Shown: positions 1 through 8,902 of the stretch, piece by piece
Layout of the letters: the number at the start of each line of letters is the position of its first letter
How positions within the stretch are numbered: position 1 is the stretch's first letter
DNA from: JBBECF01 sp040881945
GTDB lineage: Bacteria > Pseudomonadota > Alphaproteobacteria > Dongiales > Dongiaceae
Direction of reading: 5' to 3'
Length of the DNA: 64,000 nucleotides
Assembly (NCBI GenBank): GCA_040881945.1
Contig: JBBECF010000157.1
Location: 1 to 64,000 of the forward strand
Position numbers and translations under genes: made by a program
Notes under the pieces: model-generated
The model's input: the letters and a program-made list of their open reading frames with translations, nothing else
The model's database searches: none
What the model was told of the DNA's origin: nothing

Positions 1-8
1 CGCCGCTT

Positions 9-29
9 GCCGATGCGTCCAGCATCGGC
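9..29. repeat. Perfect inverted repeat downstream of lpxA
   Basis: Two 8-base arms (9-16 and 22-29) pair perfectly around a 5-base loop. The hairpin lies about 70 bases past the lpxA stop. It has no T-run on either side, so it is not a classical intrinsic terminator. It could stabilise the 3' end of the lpx transcript or lie inside a gene that continues beyond the window. On the minus strand a short open frame (ATG at 79, or GTG at 74 with AGAAGG upstream) runs to the window edge. It does not read as the start of LpxI, so I call no gene here. Confidence 0.3.
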
Positions 30-98
30 GGCGCGACGCTTCCTGCCGCAGGCCCACCACAGGCGATCTCACGTGGCATCCTTCTATGAAAGTGGGTA

Positions 99-902
99 CT
101 AAGCGGCATCCCGGACGTTCGGCCGGCACAGCGAGCGCGGCGAGGCGTCGCGGATGAAGTCGACGAGTCCCATCACCGGCGGGCTATCGCCGAGCGTCAT
201 GACCACGCGTTCAAGCCGCTCCGCCATCGGTCCCTCGCCCTCGAAAATCTGCCGATAGGCGACGCGTAGCGCGTGGATGTCGGTCCGCGCCATGCCGCGA
301 CGCTTGAGCCCGACGAGGTTGAGGCCGGTCAACCTGGCGCGGTTGCCCACGGCCATCCCGAAGGGGATGACGTCCTGCGCCACCCCCGACATGCCGCCGA
401 CCATCGCCTGACGGCCGATCCGAACGTATTGGTGCACCGCCGACAGGCCGCCGATCACGACGTGGTCACCGAGCTCGACATGGCCGCCGAGGGTGGCGTT
501 GTTGGCCATGATGACATGGTCGCCGACCCGGCAATCATGCGCGACATGGGCGCCGACCATGAAGAAGCCGTGGTCGCCGATGCGCGTCACCATGCTGCCG
601 TCGGCGGTCCCGGGATTGATCGTCACATGCTCGCGGATGACGTTGTGATGGCCGATCGTCAGCTCCGAGGGCTCGCCCTTGAAGCCCTGGTGCTGCGGCG
701 CCAGACCGATCGAGGCGAAGGGGTAGACGACGGTGTGGGCGCCGATGGTCGTGCGGCCGTCGACGACGACATGCGCGCTGAGCGCCACCCCGGCATCGAG
801 CTGCACCTGCGGCCCGACGCAGCAATACGGACCGATGGAGACGTTCGAGGCGATCCGGGCGCCCGGTGCGATCACGGCGGTGGCGTGGATGTCGGCCATC
901 AT
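99..902 (-). CDS. lpxA: UDP-N-acetylglucosamine acyltransferase LpxA
   Basis: LpxA catalyses the first step of lipid A synthesis in the cytoplasm, moving a 3-hydroxyacyl chain from acyl carrier protein to UDP-GlcNAc. The protein has 267 residues, the usual length. Its N-terminal two-thirds is made of hexapeptide repeats of the left-handed beta-helix type (for example IGPYCCVG, IGDHGF, VGDHVI), and the AHVAHDC segment carries the expected catalytic histidine. A helical C-terminal domain follows (GLKRRGM, ADIHALR-like). The start ATG at 902 overlaps the fabZ stop by four bases (ATGA), so the two genes are translationally coupled. A second ATG follows directly at 899. Confidence 0.96.
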   Translation of the reverse strand: MMADIHATAVIAPGARIASNVSIGPYCCVGPQVQLDAGVALSAHVVVDGRTTIGAHTVVYPFASIGLAPQHQGFKGEPSELTIGHHNVIREHVTINPGTADGSMVTRIGDHGFFMVGAHVAHDCRVGDHVIMANNATLGGHVELGDHVVIGGLSAVHQYVRIGRQAMVGGMSGVAQDVIPFGMAVGNRARLTGLNLVGLKRRGMARTDIHALRVAYRQIFEGEGPMAERLERVVMTLGDSPPVMGLVDFIRDASPRSLCRPNVRDAA

Positions 903-1363
903 TCGTCCCGAATCATCGCCGTGATCGTCGCGTCAGCGACGACCACGCCGTCGACGCGGGCCTCGCACTTCATCTTCCAGATGGCGCCGCGATGCCGCTC
1001 CTTGGCGACGTGAAGATGGAGCCGGTCGCCCGGTAGGACGGGCCGACGGAACCGGGCGGCCTCGATCGACATGAAATAGACCAGCTTTCCCTCGGCGTCC
1101 GGACCCAGCGTGTGCACGACGAACACGGCGGCGGTCTGCGCCATCGCCTCGACGATCAAGACGCCCGGCATCACCGGCCGGCGTGGAAAATGGCCCTGAA
1201 AGAACCATTCGTCGATCGTTACGTTCTTGATCCCGACGGCGCCGCGGTCCAATTCGATGTCGACGACCCGGTCGACCATCAGGAAGGGATAGCGGTGCGG
1301 GATCATCTGCATGACCCGCATGATGTCGGCCGACGCAACCGTCCGCGAGCCCGTTTCGGTCAT
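899..1363 (-). CDS. fabZ: 3-hydroxyacyl-ACP dehydratase FabZ
   Basis: FabZ removes water from 3-hydroxyacyl-ACP in fatty acid elongation and competes with LpxA for the same substrate, which explains their common operon. I start it at ATG 1363 (154 residues, the family size), with a GGGA stretch upstream; the open frame continues to 1483, but that part is arginine-rich and overlaps ompH. The hot-dog fold motifs are present: MIPHRYPFLMVDRV near the N-terminus, GHFPRRPVMPG with catalytic His58, and Glu72 in IVEAMAQ. It overlaps lpxA by four bases. The lpxD gene that normally lies just upstream is absent. Confidence 0.96.
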   Translation of the reverse strand: MTETGSRTVASADIMRVMQMIPHRYPFLMVDRVVDIELDRGAVGIKNVTIDEWFFQGHFPRRPVMPGVLIVEAMAQTAAVFVVHTLGPDAEGKLVYFMSIEAARFRRPVLPGDRLHLHVAKERHRGAIWKMKCEARVDGVVVADATITAMIRDE

Positions 1364-1442
1364 TGCGTGCGAGTCCCTGCCCCGCTGCGTCGATGCTCGG
1401 CCGGCGCCGCCGGTCTGGGTGGGCGCTGCACGTGGGCGCCGC

Positions 1443-2018
1443 TCACTTCGGCTTTGCCACCGCCACCGACGGCAGCTTGGCATCCAGCTTGGTCAGCGTG
1501 TCCGCGGTGATGTCGAAGCCGGTGGCCGACAGCACCACCTGGGACTTGCTCAGAACCAGCGTGATGCCTTTTTCCTGGGCGATCTCCGCGACGACCTGGG
1601 CCAGCGCCTGGCGGACTTGGTTAATGCTGTTGTTGAAGAGCTCCTCGAGCTCGTCCTTGCGCCCCTGCACGTTGCGGCGAAGCTGCATTGCCTGCTGATC
1701 GAGCGCCTCGCGCTTCTGCTTGTATTGCTCCTGCGAAAGCGTGGCACGCTGGCCTGCGAGGTCCTGGTCGGCCGCGAGCAGCGCATTTTCCTGCTGCGCC
1801 AGTTCCGCCTGGTAGGCTGCGCGCTGCCGCTGGAGTTCGGCCTGGATTCCGACAGCGGCCTTGGAATCGCGCATTATCTGTTGCACGTCGAGCACCGCCA
1901 CGATGATCGGGATTTCCTTCAGCTCGATCGCCGCCGCCGGCCGAACGTCGGCGACGACGGCCGTCAACACAAGGAACGCAGCCGCGAGGGCCGCCCATGA
2001 CTTAATCTTGCAGGACAT
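1443..2018 (-). CDS. Periplasmic chaperone of the OmpH/Skp family
   Basis: The 191-residue protein starts with a signal peptide (positively charged start, hydrophobic AALAAAFLVLTAVVADV, cut near AAA). It then has the OmpH pattern: a short beta segment (IIVAVLDVQQIM) followed by a long, charged alpha-helical hairpin rich in Gln, Ala and Glu, which forms the tentacles of Skp. These chaperones hold unfolded outer-membrane proteins in the periplasm and hand them to BamA, whose gene is immediately upstream. The gene lies 31 bases after bamA in the same direction and was most likely transcribed with it. Confidence 0.9.
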   Translation of the reverse strand: MSCKIKSWAALAAAFLVLTAVVADVRPAAAIELKEIPIIVAVLDVQQIMRDSKAAVGIQAELQRQRAAYQAELAQQENALLAADQDLAGQRATLSQEQYKQKREALDQQAMQLRRNVQGRKDELEELFNNSINQVRQALAQVVAEIAQEKGITLVLSKSQVVLSATGFDITADTLTKLDAKLPSVAVAKPK

Positions 2019-2049
2019 GGCAGATCATATTTCCAAAGGGTACGACGGG

Positions 2050-4329
2050 TTAAAATCTCGTGCCGACGCTGAACCGGAACAGCTCCAGCTGGTCGAACGA
2101 CTCCTTGATCACCGGCACCGCGAAATCGACCGCGATGGGTCCCAACGGCGACTTCCAGGACAGGCCCGTGCCGACCGAGATGCGGAGGCTGGCTTCGTCC
2201 ACCGAGCTGGCGCTCTTGAAGTCGCTGTCGGTGAGCGTCCCGAAATCCGAGAACACCCGACCCCGGATCTGGAACTCCTCGGGCAGCCCAAGCGGGAACG
2301 ACAGCTCGGTCGTCCCGACGAAGAACTTGTTGCCGCCCAGCGCGTCTTCGGTGACGACGTCGCGCGGCCCGATGCCCGCCGTCTGAAAGCCGCGGAACGA
2401 GTTGCCGCCGAGGAAGAAATTGTCTGTGATTCGGACGTCCTCGCCGATGCCGAACACGTACCCGATTTCGCCCAGAAGGGCCGCCACGAAATCGCCGCCG
2501 AGCGGCTGATAATATCCGCCCCCGAGCCGACTGCGCAGGTAACTGACGTCGCCCCCGAGCCCCGCGAGATCGTTGCGCAGGCGCACGAAGTACCCTTCGC
2601 GCGGATCGAGGCGGTTATCGCGGCGATCGTAGGTCAAGTCCTGCCCGATCACCGAGGATATGGTCGTTCCCCTCTGCTGCTGGATCGCCACCGAGGCGTC
2701 GGAATCGACGTCCAGGATTTCGTTGCGGCTGATCGTGTATCGCACCGTTTGGCGCAGGAATTCAGTGATGTCGTAGCCGAAGCGTAGGCCGCCGCCGAGG
2801 TTCTTCTCGTCGAACGAGCTTTCCCGGCGGTTGGTATCGGTGCGGAAGACGTCGAAGCCGGCGGCCAGCGGGCGATCGAGAAAATAGGGTTCGGTGAAGC
2901 TGAGGTCGATCTGCGACCGGCGGCCGGAAATCACGAAGCCGAGCCGCAGATCCTGCCCGCGACCGAGCAGGTTGCGTTCGCGCACGCTGACGTCGCCGAG
3001 CGGTCCCTCCGCGGTCGAGAAACCGACGCCGAACGACAACTCGCCGGTCGACTGCTCCTGCACCTCGACCTCGAGGACGGTCTTGTCCGGGCTGTCGCTG
3101 GGCACGGTGCGGATGTCGACCGCCTCGAAGAACCCCAAATTCTGGATGCGCTGACGGGTGCGGCGGATCTTCGAGGTATTGAAGGCATCGCCTTCGACCA
3201 GGCGGAACTCGCGTCGGATCACCTTGTCGAGCGTGCGTACGTTACCGGAGATGTCGATGCGCTCGACGAAGACGCGCGGCCCCTCCTGGACGTCGTAGGT
3301 CAGGTTGATGACCTTGTTCTCGCGATCCCGCTCGACGCGCGGCCTGACGTCGACGAAGGCATAGCCGAGCTCGCCGACGACGTCGGTGATCCGGGCAATG
3401 CTGTCCTCGACCTCCTCGGCGTTGTACCAATCTCCGTCGCGCGTGGAGATTTCCGCGCGCAGGCGTTCCGGGTCGAGGTCCTTGAGCGCGGTCTGCAGGT
3501 CGACCTGCCCGAAGCGGTAGCGTTCCCCTTCTTCGACGGTGAAGGTGATGAAGAAGGCATCACGGTCGGGTGACAACTCGGCCACAGCGGACACCACCCG
3601 GAAGTCGGCGTAGCCTTCCTTGAGGTAGAAGTTGCGCAACGCCTCGCGGTCCACCGTCAGCCGGTCCGGGTCGTAGGTATCGACGGTGGAAAAGAGGCGG
3701 TACCAGGCGCTTTCGCGCGTGATGATCTCGCCGCGCAGCGTGCCGTCGCCAAACGCCGTATTGCCGACGAAGTCGATGCGCCGGACCTCGGTGACCTCGC
3801 CTTCGTTGATTTCGAAGACCAGATCGACGCGGTTCTGTTCCAGCGAAATCACCTTCGGCTCGACGGTGGCGGCGAAGCGGCCGCTGCGACGGTAGATCTC
3901 GAGGATGCGCCGGGTGTCGCTCTGGACCCGCGTCTGCGTATAGACGACGCGCGGCCGAAGCTGAACCTCGGCCTCGAGCGTCTCGTCGTCGATGCGTCTG
4001 TTGCCTTCGAAGGCGAGCTGGTTGATGATCGGGTTCTCCACCACTTGAACGACCAGCGCGGCGCCTTCGCGCCGCAACGTAACGTCGGCGAACAGGCCGG
4101 TCGCGAACAGGCTCTTCAGCGCGCGGTCGATGCGCTCCGATTCGAACGGATCCCCGGGCACCAGCTGCATGTAGGAGCGGATCGTCTCCGGCTCGATGCG
4201 CTGGCTTCCCTCGATGCGGATTGCGGCAATCGGCTCGCCGGTGAACATGTCCTGCGCGCGCACCGCCGGGACGGCGACCGCGCCCAGACACAAGGCAAAC
4301 GCCAATGCCGCTAACCACCCCCCTGCCAC
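2050..4329 (-). CDS. bamA: Outer-membrane assembly factor BamA
   Basis: BamA inserts beta-barrel proteins into the outer membrane. I choose the GTG start at 4329 (759 residues): a purine-rich GGGGGGAAG lies just upstream, the signal peptide then begins MAGGWLAALAF and ends near VRAQ, and the gene does not overlap rseP. An upstream in-frame start at 4386 would add a non-signal-like extension. About five POTRA domains follow (first one around IEGSQRIEPETI), then a C-terminal 16-strand barrel (FEATURES such as NLLGRGQDLRLGF and FFLGGNSFRGF) ending in the typical terminal Phe (FSVGTRF). It sits between rseP and ompH as in most Proteobacteria. Confidence 0.95.
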   Translation of the reverse strand: MAGGWLAALAFALCLGAVAVPAVRAQDMFTGEPIAAIRIEGSQRIEPETIRSYMQLVPGDPFESERIDRALKSLFATGLFADVTLRREGAALVVQVVENPIINQLAFEGNRRIDDETLEAEVQLRPRVVYTQTRVQSDTRRILEIYRRSGRFAATVEPKVISLEQNRVDLVFEINEGEVTEVRRIDFVGNTAFGDGTLRGEIITRESAWYRLFSTVDTYDPDRLTVDREALRNFYLKEGYADFRVVSAVAELSPDRDAFFITFTVEEGERYRFGQVDLQTALKDLDPERLRAEISTRDGDWYNAEEVEDSIARITDVVGELGYAFVDVRPRVERDRENKVINLTYDVQEGPRVFVERIDISGNVRTLDKVIRREFRLVEGDAFNTSKIRRTRQRIQNLGFFEAVDIRTVPSDSPDKTVLEVEVQEQSTGELSFGVGFSTAEGPLGDVSVRERNLLGRGQDLRLGFVISGRRSQIDLSFTEPYFLDRPLAAGFDVFRTDTNRRESSFDEKNLGGGLRFGYDITEFLRQTVRYTISRNEILDVDSDASVAIQQQRGTTISSVIGQDLTYDRRDNRLDPREGYFVRLRNDLAGLGGDVSYLRSRLGGGYYQPLGGDFVAALLGEIGYVFGIGEDVRITDNFFLGGNSFRGFQTAGIGPRDVVTEDALGGNKFFVGTTELSFPLGLPEEFQIRGRVFSDFGTLTDSDFKSASSVDEASLRISVGTGLSWKSPLGPIAVDFAVPVIKESFDQLELFRFSVGTRF

Positions 4330-4351
4330 GATCTTCCCCCCAAAGGCGCCG

Positions 4352-5491
4352 TCAGGTGATGAGACGCTTGATGAAATCCACCACACCCGGAATCAGCATC
4401 AGATCGTTGCGCGTCGCGAAGACGAACAGGGCGATGACCAGGACGAACCCGATGCGGAACCCCCAATCCATCGCGCGTTCCCCCAAGGGGCGCCCGCGAA
4501 CCGCCTCGATCGCGTAAAACGCCAAATGCCCGCCGTCGAGCATCGGAATCGGAAACAGGTTGATCAAGCCGAGATTGATCGACAGCAACGCGGCGAACGA
4601 TATCGCCGCGACCAGCCCGACCTGCGTCACGTCTCCGGACATCTTGGCGATGCGCAAGATTCCGCCCAGCTCCTCGGCCGGTCGCGTGCCGACGACCATC
4701 TGTCCCACCGCCTTGAGCGTGGCGGCGGTCAGGCGATAGGTTTCCACCGTCGCGGCCCAAACGGCCGACAACGGATTGTAGCGGACGACCTCGCCGCCGC
4801 CGGTGCTCCCGATTCCCAAGCGGCCGATGCGGTGTATGTTCCCGAAATTGTCCGTCTGCACGATAATCTGCGGACTGGCGACGAGCGCCAACGGCCGGCC
4901 ATCCCGCTCGACCACCATGTCGAGCGGCTCGTCGAGGCCGAGTTGCACGATCGCGGCGATCTCCTCGAAGCGCTCGATCGGTTGGCCGTTTAAGCTCACG
5001 ATACGGTCGCCGGGCTCGATGCCGGCCGCCTCGGCGGCGCTGCCCTCCAGCACCGACCCGACCTCGTTCGACGAAAACTGCTGGCCGTAGAGAGAGAACA
5101 GGCCGGCGAGCACGACGATGGCAAACAAGAAGTTGGCGAGCGGGCCGCCAAGCACGATCGCGGTGCGTTGCGCCAGGCTCTTGCAATAGAAGGCGACCCT
5201 CCGCTCCTCTACCGTCATAGGCCGCTCGCCGCCGTCCGCTTCGGTCACCGTCGCCGAGTGGCCGAACATCTTGACGTAGCCGCCGAGCGGCAGCGCGCTG
5301 AATTTCCAGCGCGTGCCCGTGCGGTCGGTGCGACCGAACAGCTCCGGTCCGAAGCCGATCGAGAAGACCTCGACCCGGACGCCACAGCGCCGCGCGATCC
5401 AGAAATGCCCGAGTTCGTGCACGAATACGAGCAACGTCAGGATTGCCACAAAACTGAGGGCGTAACGCGGCAGATCGATCAGAAATTCCAT
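4352..5491 (-). CDS. rseP: Site-2 intramembrane zinc protease RseP
   Basis: RseP is an inner-membrane zinc metalloprotease that cuts anti-sigma factors and remnant signal peptides. From the first ATG at 5491 the protein has 379 residues (a TTG at 5500 is possible). The active site HELGH (His25, Glu26, His29) lies in the first membrane helix. A PDZ domain follows (EAAGIEPGDRIVSLNGQPI), and the C-terminal membrane part contains the third zinc-ligand motif NLFPIPMLDGGH. The PDZ region appears to be single, as in other alphaproteobacteria. It lies between dxr and bamA. Confidence 0.95.
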   Translation of the reverse strand: MEFLIDLPRYALSFVAILTLLVFVHELGHFWIARRCGVRVEVFSIGFGPELFGRTDRTGTRWKFSALPLGGYVKMFGHSATVTEADGGERPMTVEERRVAFYCKSLAQRTAIVLGGPLANFLFAIVVLAGLFSLYGQQFSSNEVGSVLEGSAAEAAGIEPGDRIVSLNGQPIERFEEIAAIVQLGLDEPLDMVVERDGRPLALVASPQIIVQTDNFGNIHRIGRLGIGSTGGGEVVRYNPLSAVWAATVETYRLTAATLKAVGQMVVGTRPAEELGGILRIAKMSGDVTQVGLVAAISFAALLSINLGLINLFPIPMLDGGHLAFYAIEAVRGRPLGERAMDWGFRIGFVLVIALFVFATRNDLMLIPGVVDFIKRLIT

Positions 5492-5613
5492 GATGCCCAA
5501 TGCCCTAGCCGTTCCGCATCGAGAGAGTTTACAGCTTCGCAGTTGCTGCCGTCAGGTCTATCATATCCGACCCGGCGCAGCCTACTCAATTACCGGAATT
5601 CGATGCCGCGGCC

Positions 5614-6813
5614 TCAGTCGGACGCGCTGACCAGTTCCGCCGCCACTTCCCGCGCCGCCGAGTCGACCAAGCCGACCTCTTCGAGGCTGGCGATGGCGCC
5701 GTTGGCCACGCGCCCGAGGGTCTCTTCGACGACGCGGACGATATCCAAGAAACGAAGGCGTCCGGTGAGAAACCCACGAACGGCGACCTCGTTGGCGGCG
5801 TTCAGGATAGTAGGGGCGGCGCCGCCGGTCCGCAAGGCTTCCCGGGCCAAATGCAGGGCCGGAAACCTGGCGATATCAGGGGCCTCGAAGGACAAGTCGC
5901 GAAGCCGCGCCAAGTCGAGCCGCGGCGACGGCGCCGCCATGCGATGGGGCCAGCCGAGGGCATAGGCGATCGGCGTGCGCATGTCCGGGCTGCCGAGTTG
6001 GGCGAGCACCGATCCGTCGACATAGGCCACCATGGAATGCACGACGGATTGGGGATGCACGAGGATCTCGATCCGCTCCTCGGCCAAGCCGAAAAGATGA
6101 TGGGCCTCGATCAGCTCAAGCCCTTTGTTCATCATGGTCGCGGAATCGACCGAGATCTTGGCGCCCATGTCCCAGTTCGGATGCGCAATCGCCTGCGCCG
6201 GCGTCACGTCGGCCATGGCCGCCAACGACATCGTGCGGAATGGGCCGCCGGAGGCGGTGAGGATGATTCGCTCGACGGAATCGATGCGGGCGAAATCGAA
6301 TACCTGGAAGATCGCGTTGTGCTCGGAATCCACGGGCAACAGCGTCGCGCCGTAGCGGGCGATCTCGCCCATCACCAAGGCGCCGGCGCAAACCAGGCAT
6401 TCCTTGTTGGCCAGCGCAACGATGGCGCCGCGGCGGATCGCCGCCAGGGTCGGCGGCAACCCGGCGGCGCCGACGATGGCGGCCATCACCCAATCGGCCG
6501 GGCGGCAGGCCGCCTCGATCACCGCCGCGGCGCCGGCGGCCGCCTCGATACCGGTGCCCGACAGCGCCTTGCGCAGCGCGCCGTAATGGGCCGGGTTGGC
6601 GATGACCGCCAGACGCGGCCGCAAGCGGCGCGCCTGCGCGGCGAGTAACGCGACATTGTCGTAGGCGGTCAGGGCTTCGATCGCGTAAGCGCCGGGTTGG
6701 CGTTCGATCAGGTCGATGGTGCTGCCGCCGACCGACCCGGTCGAGCCGAGAATCGTGATTCGCCGGGGCACCACTGTCGGCTGCGGGCGCGGGGCGCAGC
6801 GGCTCAGCGCCAT
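5614..6813 (-). CDS. dxr: 1-deoxy-D-xylulose 5-phosphate reductoisomerase
   Basis: Dxr converts DXP to 2-C-methyl-D-erythritol 4-phosphate, the committed step of the MEP isoprenoid pathway. I start it at ATG 6813 (399 residues, family length), which overlaps the cdsA stop by 10 bases; a much longer open frame upstream is only the shadow of cdsA. Visible motifs are the NADPH-binding ITILGSTGSVGGSTIDLI, the metal-binding LLPVDSEHNAIFQ and the substrate segments KISVDSATMMNKGLELIEAH and LGSPDMRTPIAYAL. Its isoprenoid product feeds the undecaprenyl synthase UppS encoded upstream in the same operon. Confidence 0.96.
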   Translation of the reverse strand: MALSRCAPRPQPTVVPRRITILGSTGSVGGSTIDLIERQPGAYAIEALTAYDNVALLAAQARRLRPRLAVIANPAHYGALRKALSGTGIEAAAGAAAVIEAACRPADWVMAAIVGAAGLPPTLAAIRRGAIVALANKECLVCAGALVMGEIARYGATLLPVDSEHNAIFQVFDFARIDSVERIILTASGGPFRTMSLAAMADVTPAQAIAHPNWDMGAKISVDSATMMNKGLELIEAHHLFGLAEERIEILVHPQSVVHSMVAYVDGSVLAQLGSPDMRTPIAYALGWPHRMAAPSPRLDLARLRDLSFEAPDIARFPALHLAREALRTGGAAPTILNAANEVAVRGFLTGRLRFLDIVRVVEETLGRVANGAIASLEEVGLVDSAAREVAAELVSASD

Positions 6814-7601
6814 GTCAGCACGCTCCCGCCGCCGATCAGCATGAGACCGGCGACCGCGACGGCCACGGTCATCAGCCCGTCGACGCGATCGAGGACGCCG
6901 CCGTGGCCGGGGATGATCCGGCCGCTGTCCTTGACGCCGAAATGCCGCTTCAGCGCCGATTCGGCGAGGTCGCCCGCCTGCTCGACGAGGGCGAGCCCGG
7001 CGCTGATCGCGACCAGCACCCATGCCGACGCCGGCCTCGACCACAGCCCCGCGATCAACCCCACCGCCGCCGCCGCCAGGACGCCGCCGCCGAGCCCGGC
7101 CCAGGTCTTCGCGGGACTGATCGCCGGCGCCAGTTTCGGCCCGCCGATGGCGCGGCCGGCGAGGTAGGCGCCGGTGTCGACCGCCCAGACCAGGACGAGC
7201 GCCCACAGCAGGGTCGCCATCCCGGCCTCCGGATCGGCGCGGATCCACAGCAGGGCAAGACACGGAACGCCGATATAGACCGCACCGAGCCCTTGCAGGA
7301 TCGGCGATCCGGCCCCGGTCAGAGCGGCGGCAACGGCCATCGCCGCGGCGCCGACGGCGACGAGCGCGAAGGCCAGCCCGAACGACGCCGCGACCGACGC
7401 GGCGACGGCGCCGAGCACGGTCAGGATGCCGATGGCGGCAACCACCCCGGCCCGCCCGCGAGCGCACAGGCCGGTCCATTCCCATGCCATCGCGGCGCCG
7501 AAGGCGGCGACCAGCACATCGAGATAGGGCGAGCCGAGCCACGCGCCCGCCAGCACCAGGGGGATCAGCACGAGCGCCGAGGCCAATCGTTGCGCCAACA
7601 C
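6804..7601 (-). CDS. cdsA: Phosphatidate cytidylyltransferase CdsA
   Basis: CdsA makes CDP-diacylglycerol, the precursor of all phospholipids, in the inner membrane. The GTG at 7601 (265 residues) is preferred because it lies 7 bases after the uppS stop and has an AGGGATAGG stretch upstream; the open frame extends to 7721, but only within uppS. The protein is almost entirely hydrophobic, with about seven or eight membrane helices. It ends with the family signature SALKRHFGVKDSGRIIPGHG followed by GVLDRVD, which carries the metal-binding aspartates. The operon context (uppS, dxr, rseP) is standard. Confidence 0.95.
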   Translation of the reverse strand: MLAQRLASALVLIPLVLAGAWLGSPYLDVLVAAFGAAMAWEWTGLCARGRAGVVAAIGILTVLGAVAASVAASFGLAFALVAVGAAAMAVAAALTGAGSPILQGLGAVYIGVPCLALLWIRADPEAGMATLLWALVLVWAVDTGAYLAGRAIGGPKLAPAISPAKTWAGLGGGVLAAAAVGLIAGLWSRPASAWVLVAISAGLALVEQAGDLAESALKRHFGVKDSGRIIPGHGGVLDRVDGLMTVAVAVAGLMLIGGGSVLTWR

Positions 7602-7608
7602 GCTTCGC

Positions 7609-8337
7609 CTATCCCTGCGCGCCGTAGCGGCGGTCGCGACCGCGGAATTCGCTAATGGCATCCTCCAGGTCGTCCCTCGTGAAATCCGGCCACAACCGAT
7701 CGACGAACACGAGCTCGGCATAGGCGCATTGCCAGAGCAGGAAATTGCTCACCCGTTTCTCGCCGCTGGTGCGGATCACCAGATCGGGGTCGGGCATTCC
7801 GGCGGTCAGCAGGTAGCGCGAGAAGAGCGCCTCGTCGACGTCTTCCGGGCGCAACCGCCCCGCGCTCGCCTCGGCCGCGATGTGGCCGGCCGCGAGCGCG
7901 ATCTCCCAGCGGCCGCCGTAGCTCAAAGCCACCGTCAGGTTGAGGCGCCGGTTGTGTACCGTGCGCGCCTCGGCGTCGTCGATCAGACGTACGATGTCGT
8001 CTCCTAGCTTGGCGCGGTCGCCGATCACGCGCAGCCGCACGCCATTGCCATCGAGGGCCGCGATCTCGCTGTGCAGGTAAAAGCGCAACAGGCCCATGAG
8101 GTCGTCGATTTCGGCCGCCGGGCGTTTCCAGTTCTCCGACGAGAATCCGTAGAGCGTCAGGTACGACACACCGAGCTCCGTCGCCCCCGCCACGGTCCGT
8201 CGCACCGCCTCGGCGCCGCGCTGGTGGCCGGCCGTGCGCGGCAGGCCGCGCGCTTTTGCCCAGCGGCCGTTGCCGTCCATGATGATGGCGACGTGGACGG
8301 GCGGCGGGGCAACGACGGTAGAGCGCAATGCTTCCAT
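7609..8337 (-). CDS. uppS: Undecaprenyl diphosphate synthase UppS
   Basis: UppS is the cytoplasmic cis-prenyltransferase that builds C55 undecaprenyl diphosphate, the lipid carrier for peptidoglycan and O-antigen. The 242-residue protein shows the family motifs in order: HVAIIMDGNGRWA with the Mg-binding Asp21, TLYGFSSENWKRP, SYGGRWEI, and the C-terminal PDPDLVIRTSGEKRVSNFLL and FVDRLWPDF. The ATG at 8337 lies 4 bases after the frr stop, so the genes are probably coupled. Confidence 0.96.
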   Translation of the reverse strand: MEALRSTVVAPPPVHVAIIMDGNGRWAKARGLPRTAGHQRGAEAVRRTVAGATELGVSYLTLYGFSSENWKRPAAEIDDLMGLLRFYLHSEIAALDGNGVRLRVIGDRAKLGDDIVRLIDDAEARTVHNRRLNLTVALSYGGRWEIALAAGHIAAEASAGRLRPEDVDEALFSRYLLTAGMPDPDLVIRTSGEKRVSNFLLWQCAYAELVFVDRLWPDFTRDDLEDAISEFRGRDRRYGAQG

Positions 8338-8341
8338 CGCG

Positions 8342-8899
8342 TCAGACCTGCATGATCTCTTTTTCCTTCTGGGCCAGCATCTCGTCGATCCGGTTGACGT
8401 GATCGTCGGTCAGCTTCTGCACCTTGTCGACCCAACCGCGGTGCTCGTCCTGGGAGATCTCGCCGTCGCGCTCCATTTGCTTCAGCGTGTTTATGCCGTC
8501 GCGGCGCACGTTGCGCACGGCGACGCGCGCCTGCTCGGCGTATTTGTGGGCGATCTTGCTCAGCTCGATGCGCCGTTCCTCGCTCAATTCGGGGATCGGG
8601 ACGCGCACGAGCTGGCCGTCGCTCGCCGGATTGAGGCCGAGTCCGGAATCGCGGATCGCCCGTTCCACCGCCGAGACCAGGCCGCGATCCCATACCTGCA
8701 CGGCGATCAGACGCGGCTCCGGCACGTTGATCGTGGCCACCTGGTTGAGCGGCATGTCGCTGCCGTAGGCGTTCACCGTGATCGGATCCAACAGGTGCGC
8801 CGAGGCGCGCCCGGTGCGCAGGCCCGCGAATTCGCGACGCAGCGCCTCGTGCGCCCCGTCCATTCGGCGCTTCAGCTCGTCGATCTGCGGTTCGGCCAC
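8342..8899 (-). CDS. frr: Ribosome recycling factor
   Basis: Frr splits the post-termination ribosome together with EF-G. The protein has exactly the usual length, 185 residues, and the conserved pattern LKRRMDGAHEALRREFAGLRTGRA, ITVNAYG, NVPEPRLI and a long C-terminal helix-rich domain 1. It starts at GTG 8899, with GGGGAG six bases upstream and only three bases after the pyrH stop. pyrH-frr-uppS is a nearly universal order. Confidence 0.97.
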   Translation of the reverse strand: MAEPQIDELKRRMDGAHEALRREFAGLRTGRASAHLLDPITVNAYGSDMPLNQVATINVPEPRLIAVQVWDRGLVSAVERAIRDSGLGLNPASDGQLVRVPIPELSEERRIELSKIAHKYAEQARVAVRNVRRDGINTLKQMERDGEISQDEHRGWVDKVQKLTDDHVNRIDEMLAQKEKEIMQV

Positions 8900-8902
8900 G
8901 GC

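Noticed and set aside
1..98. Start of lpxI after lpxA
   Set aside because: Neither minus-strand frame shows the glycine-rich LpxI N-terminus, and the stretch is too short to judge.
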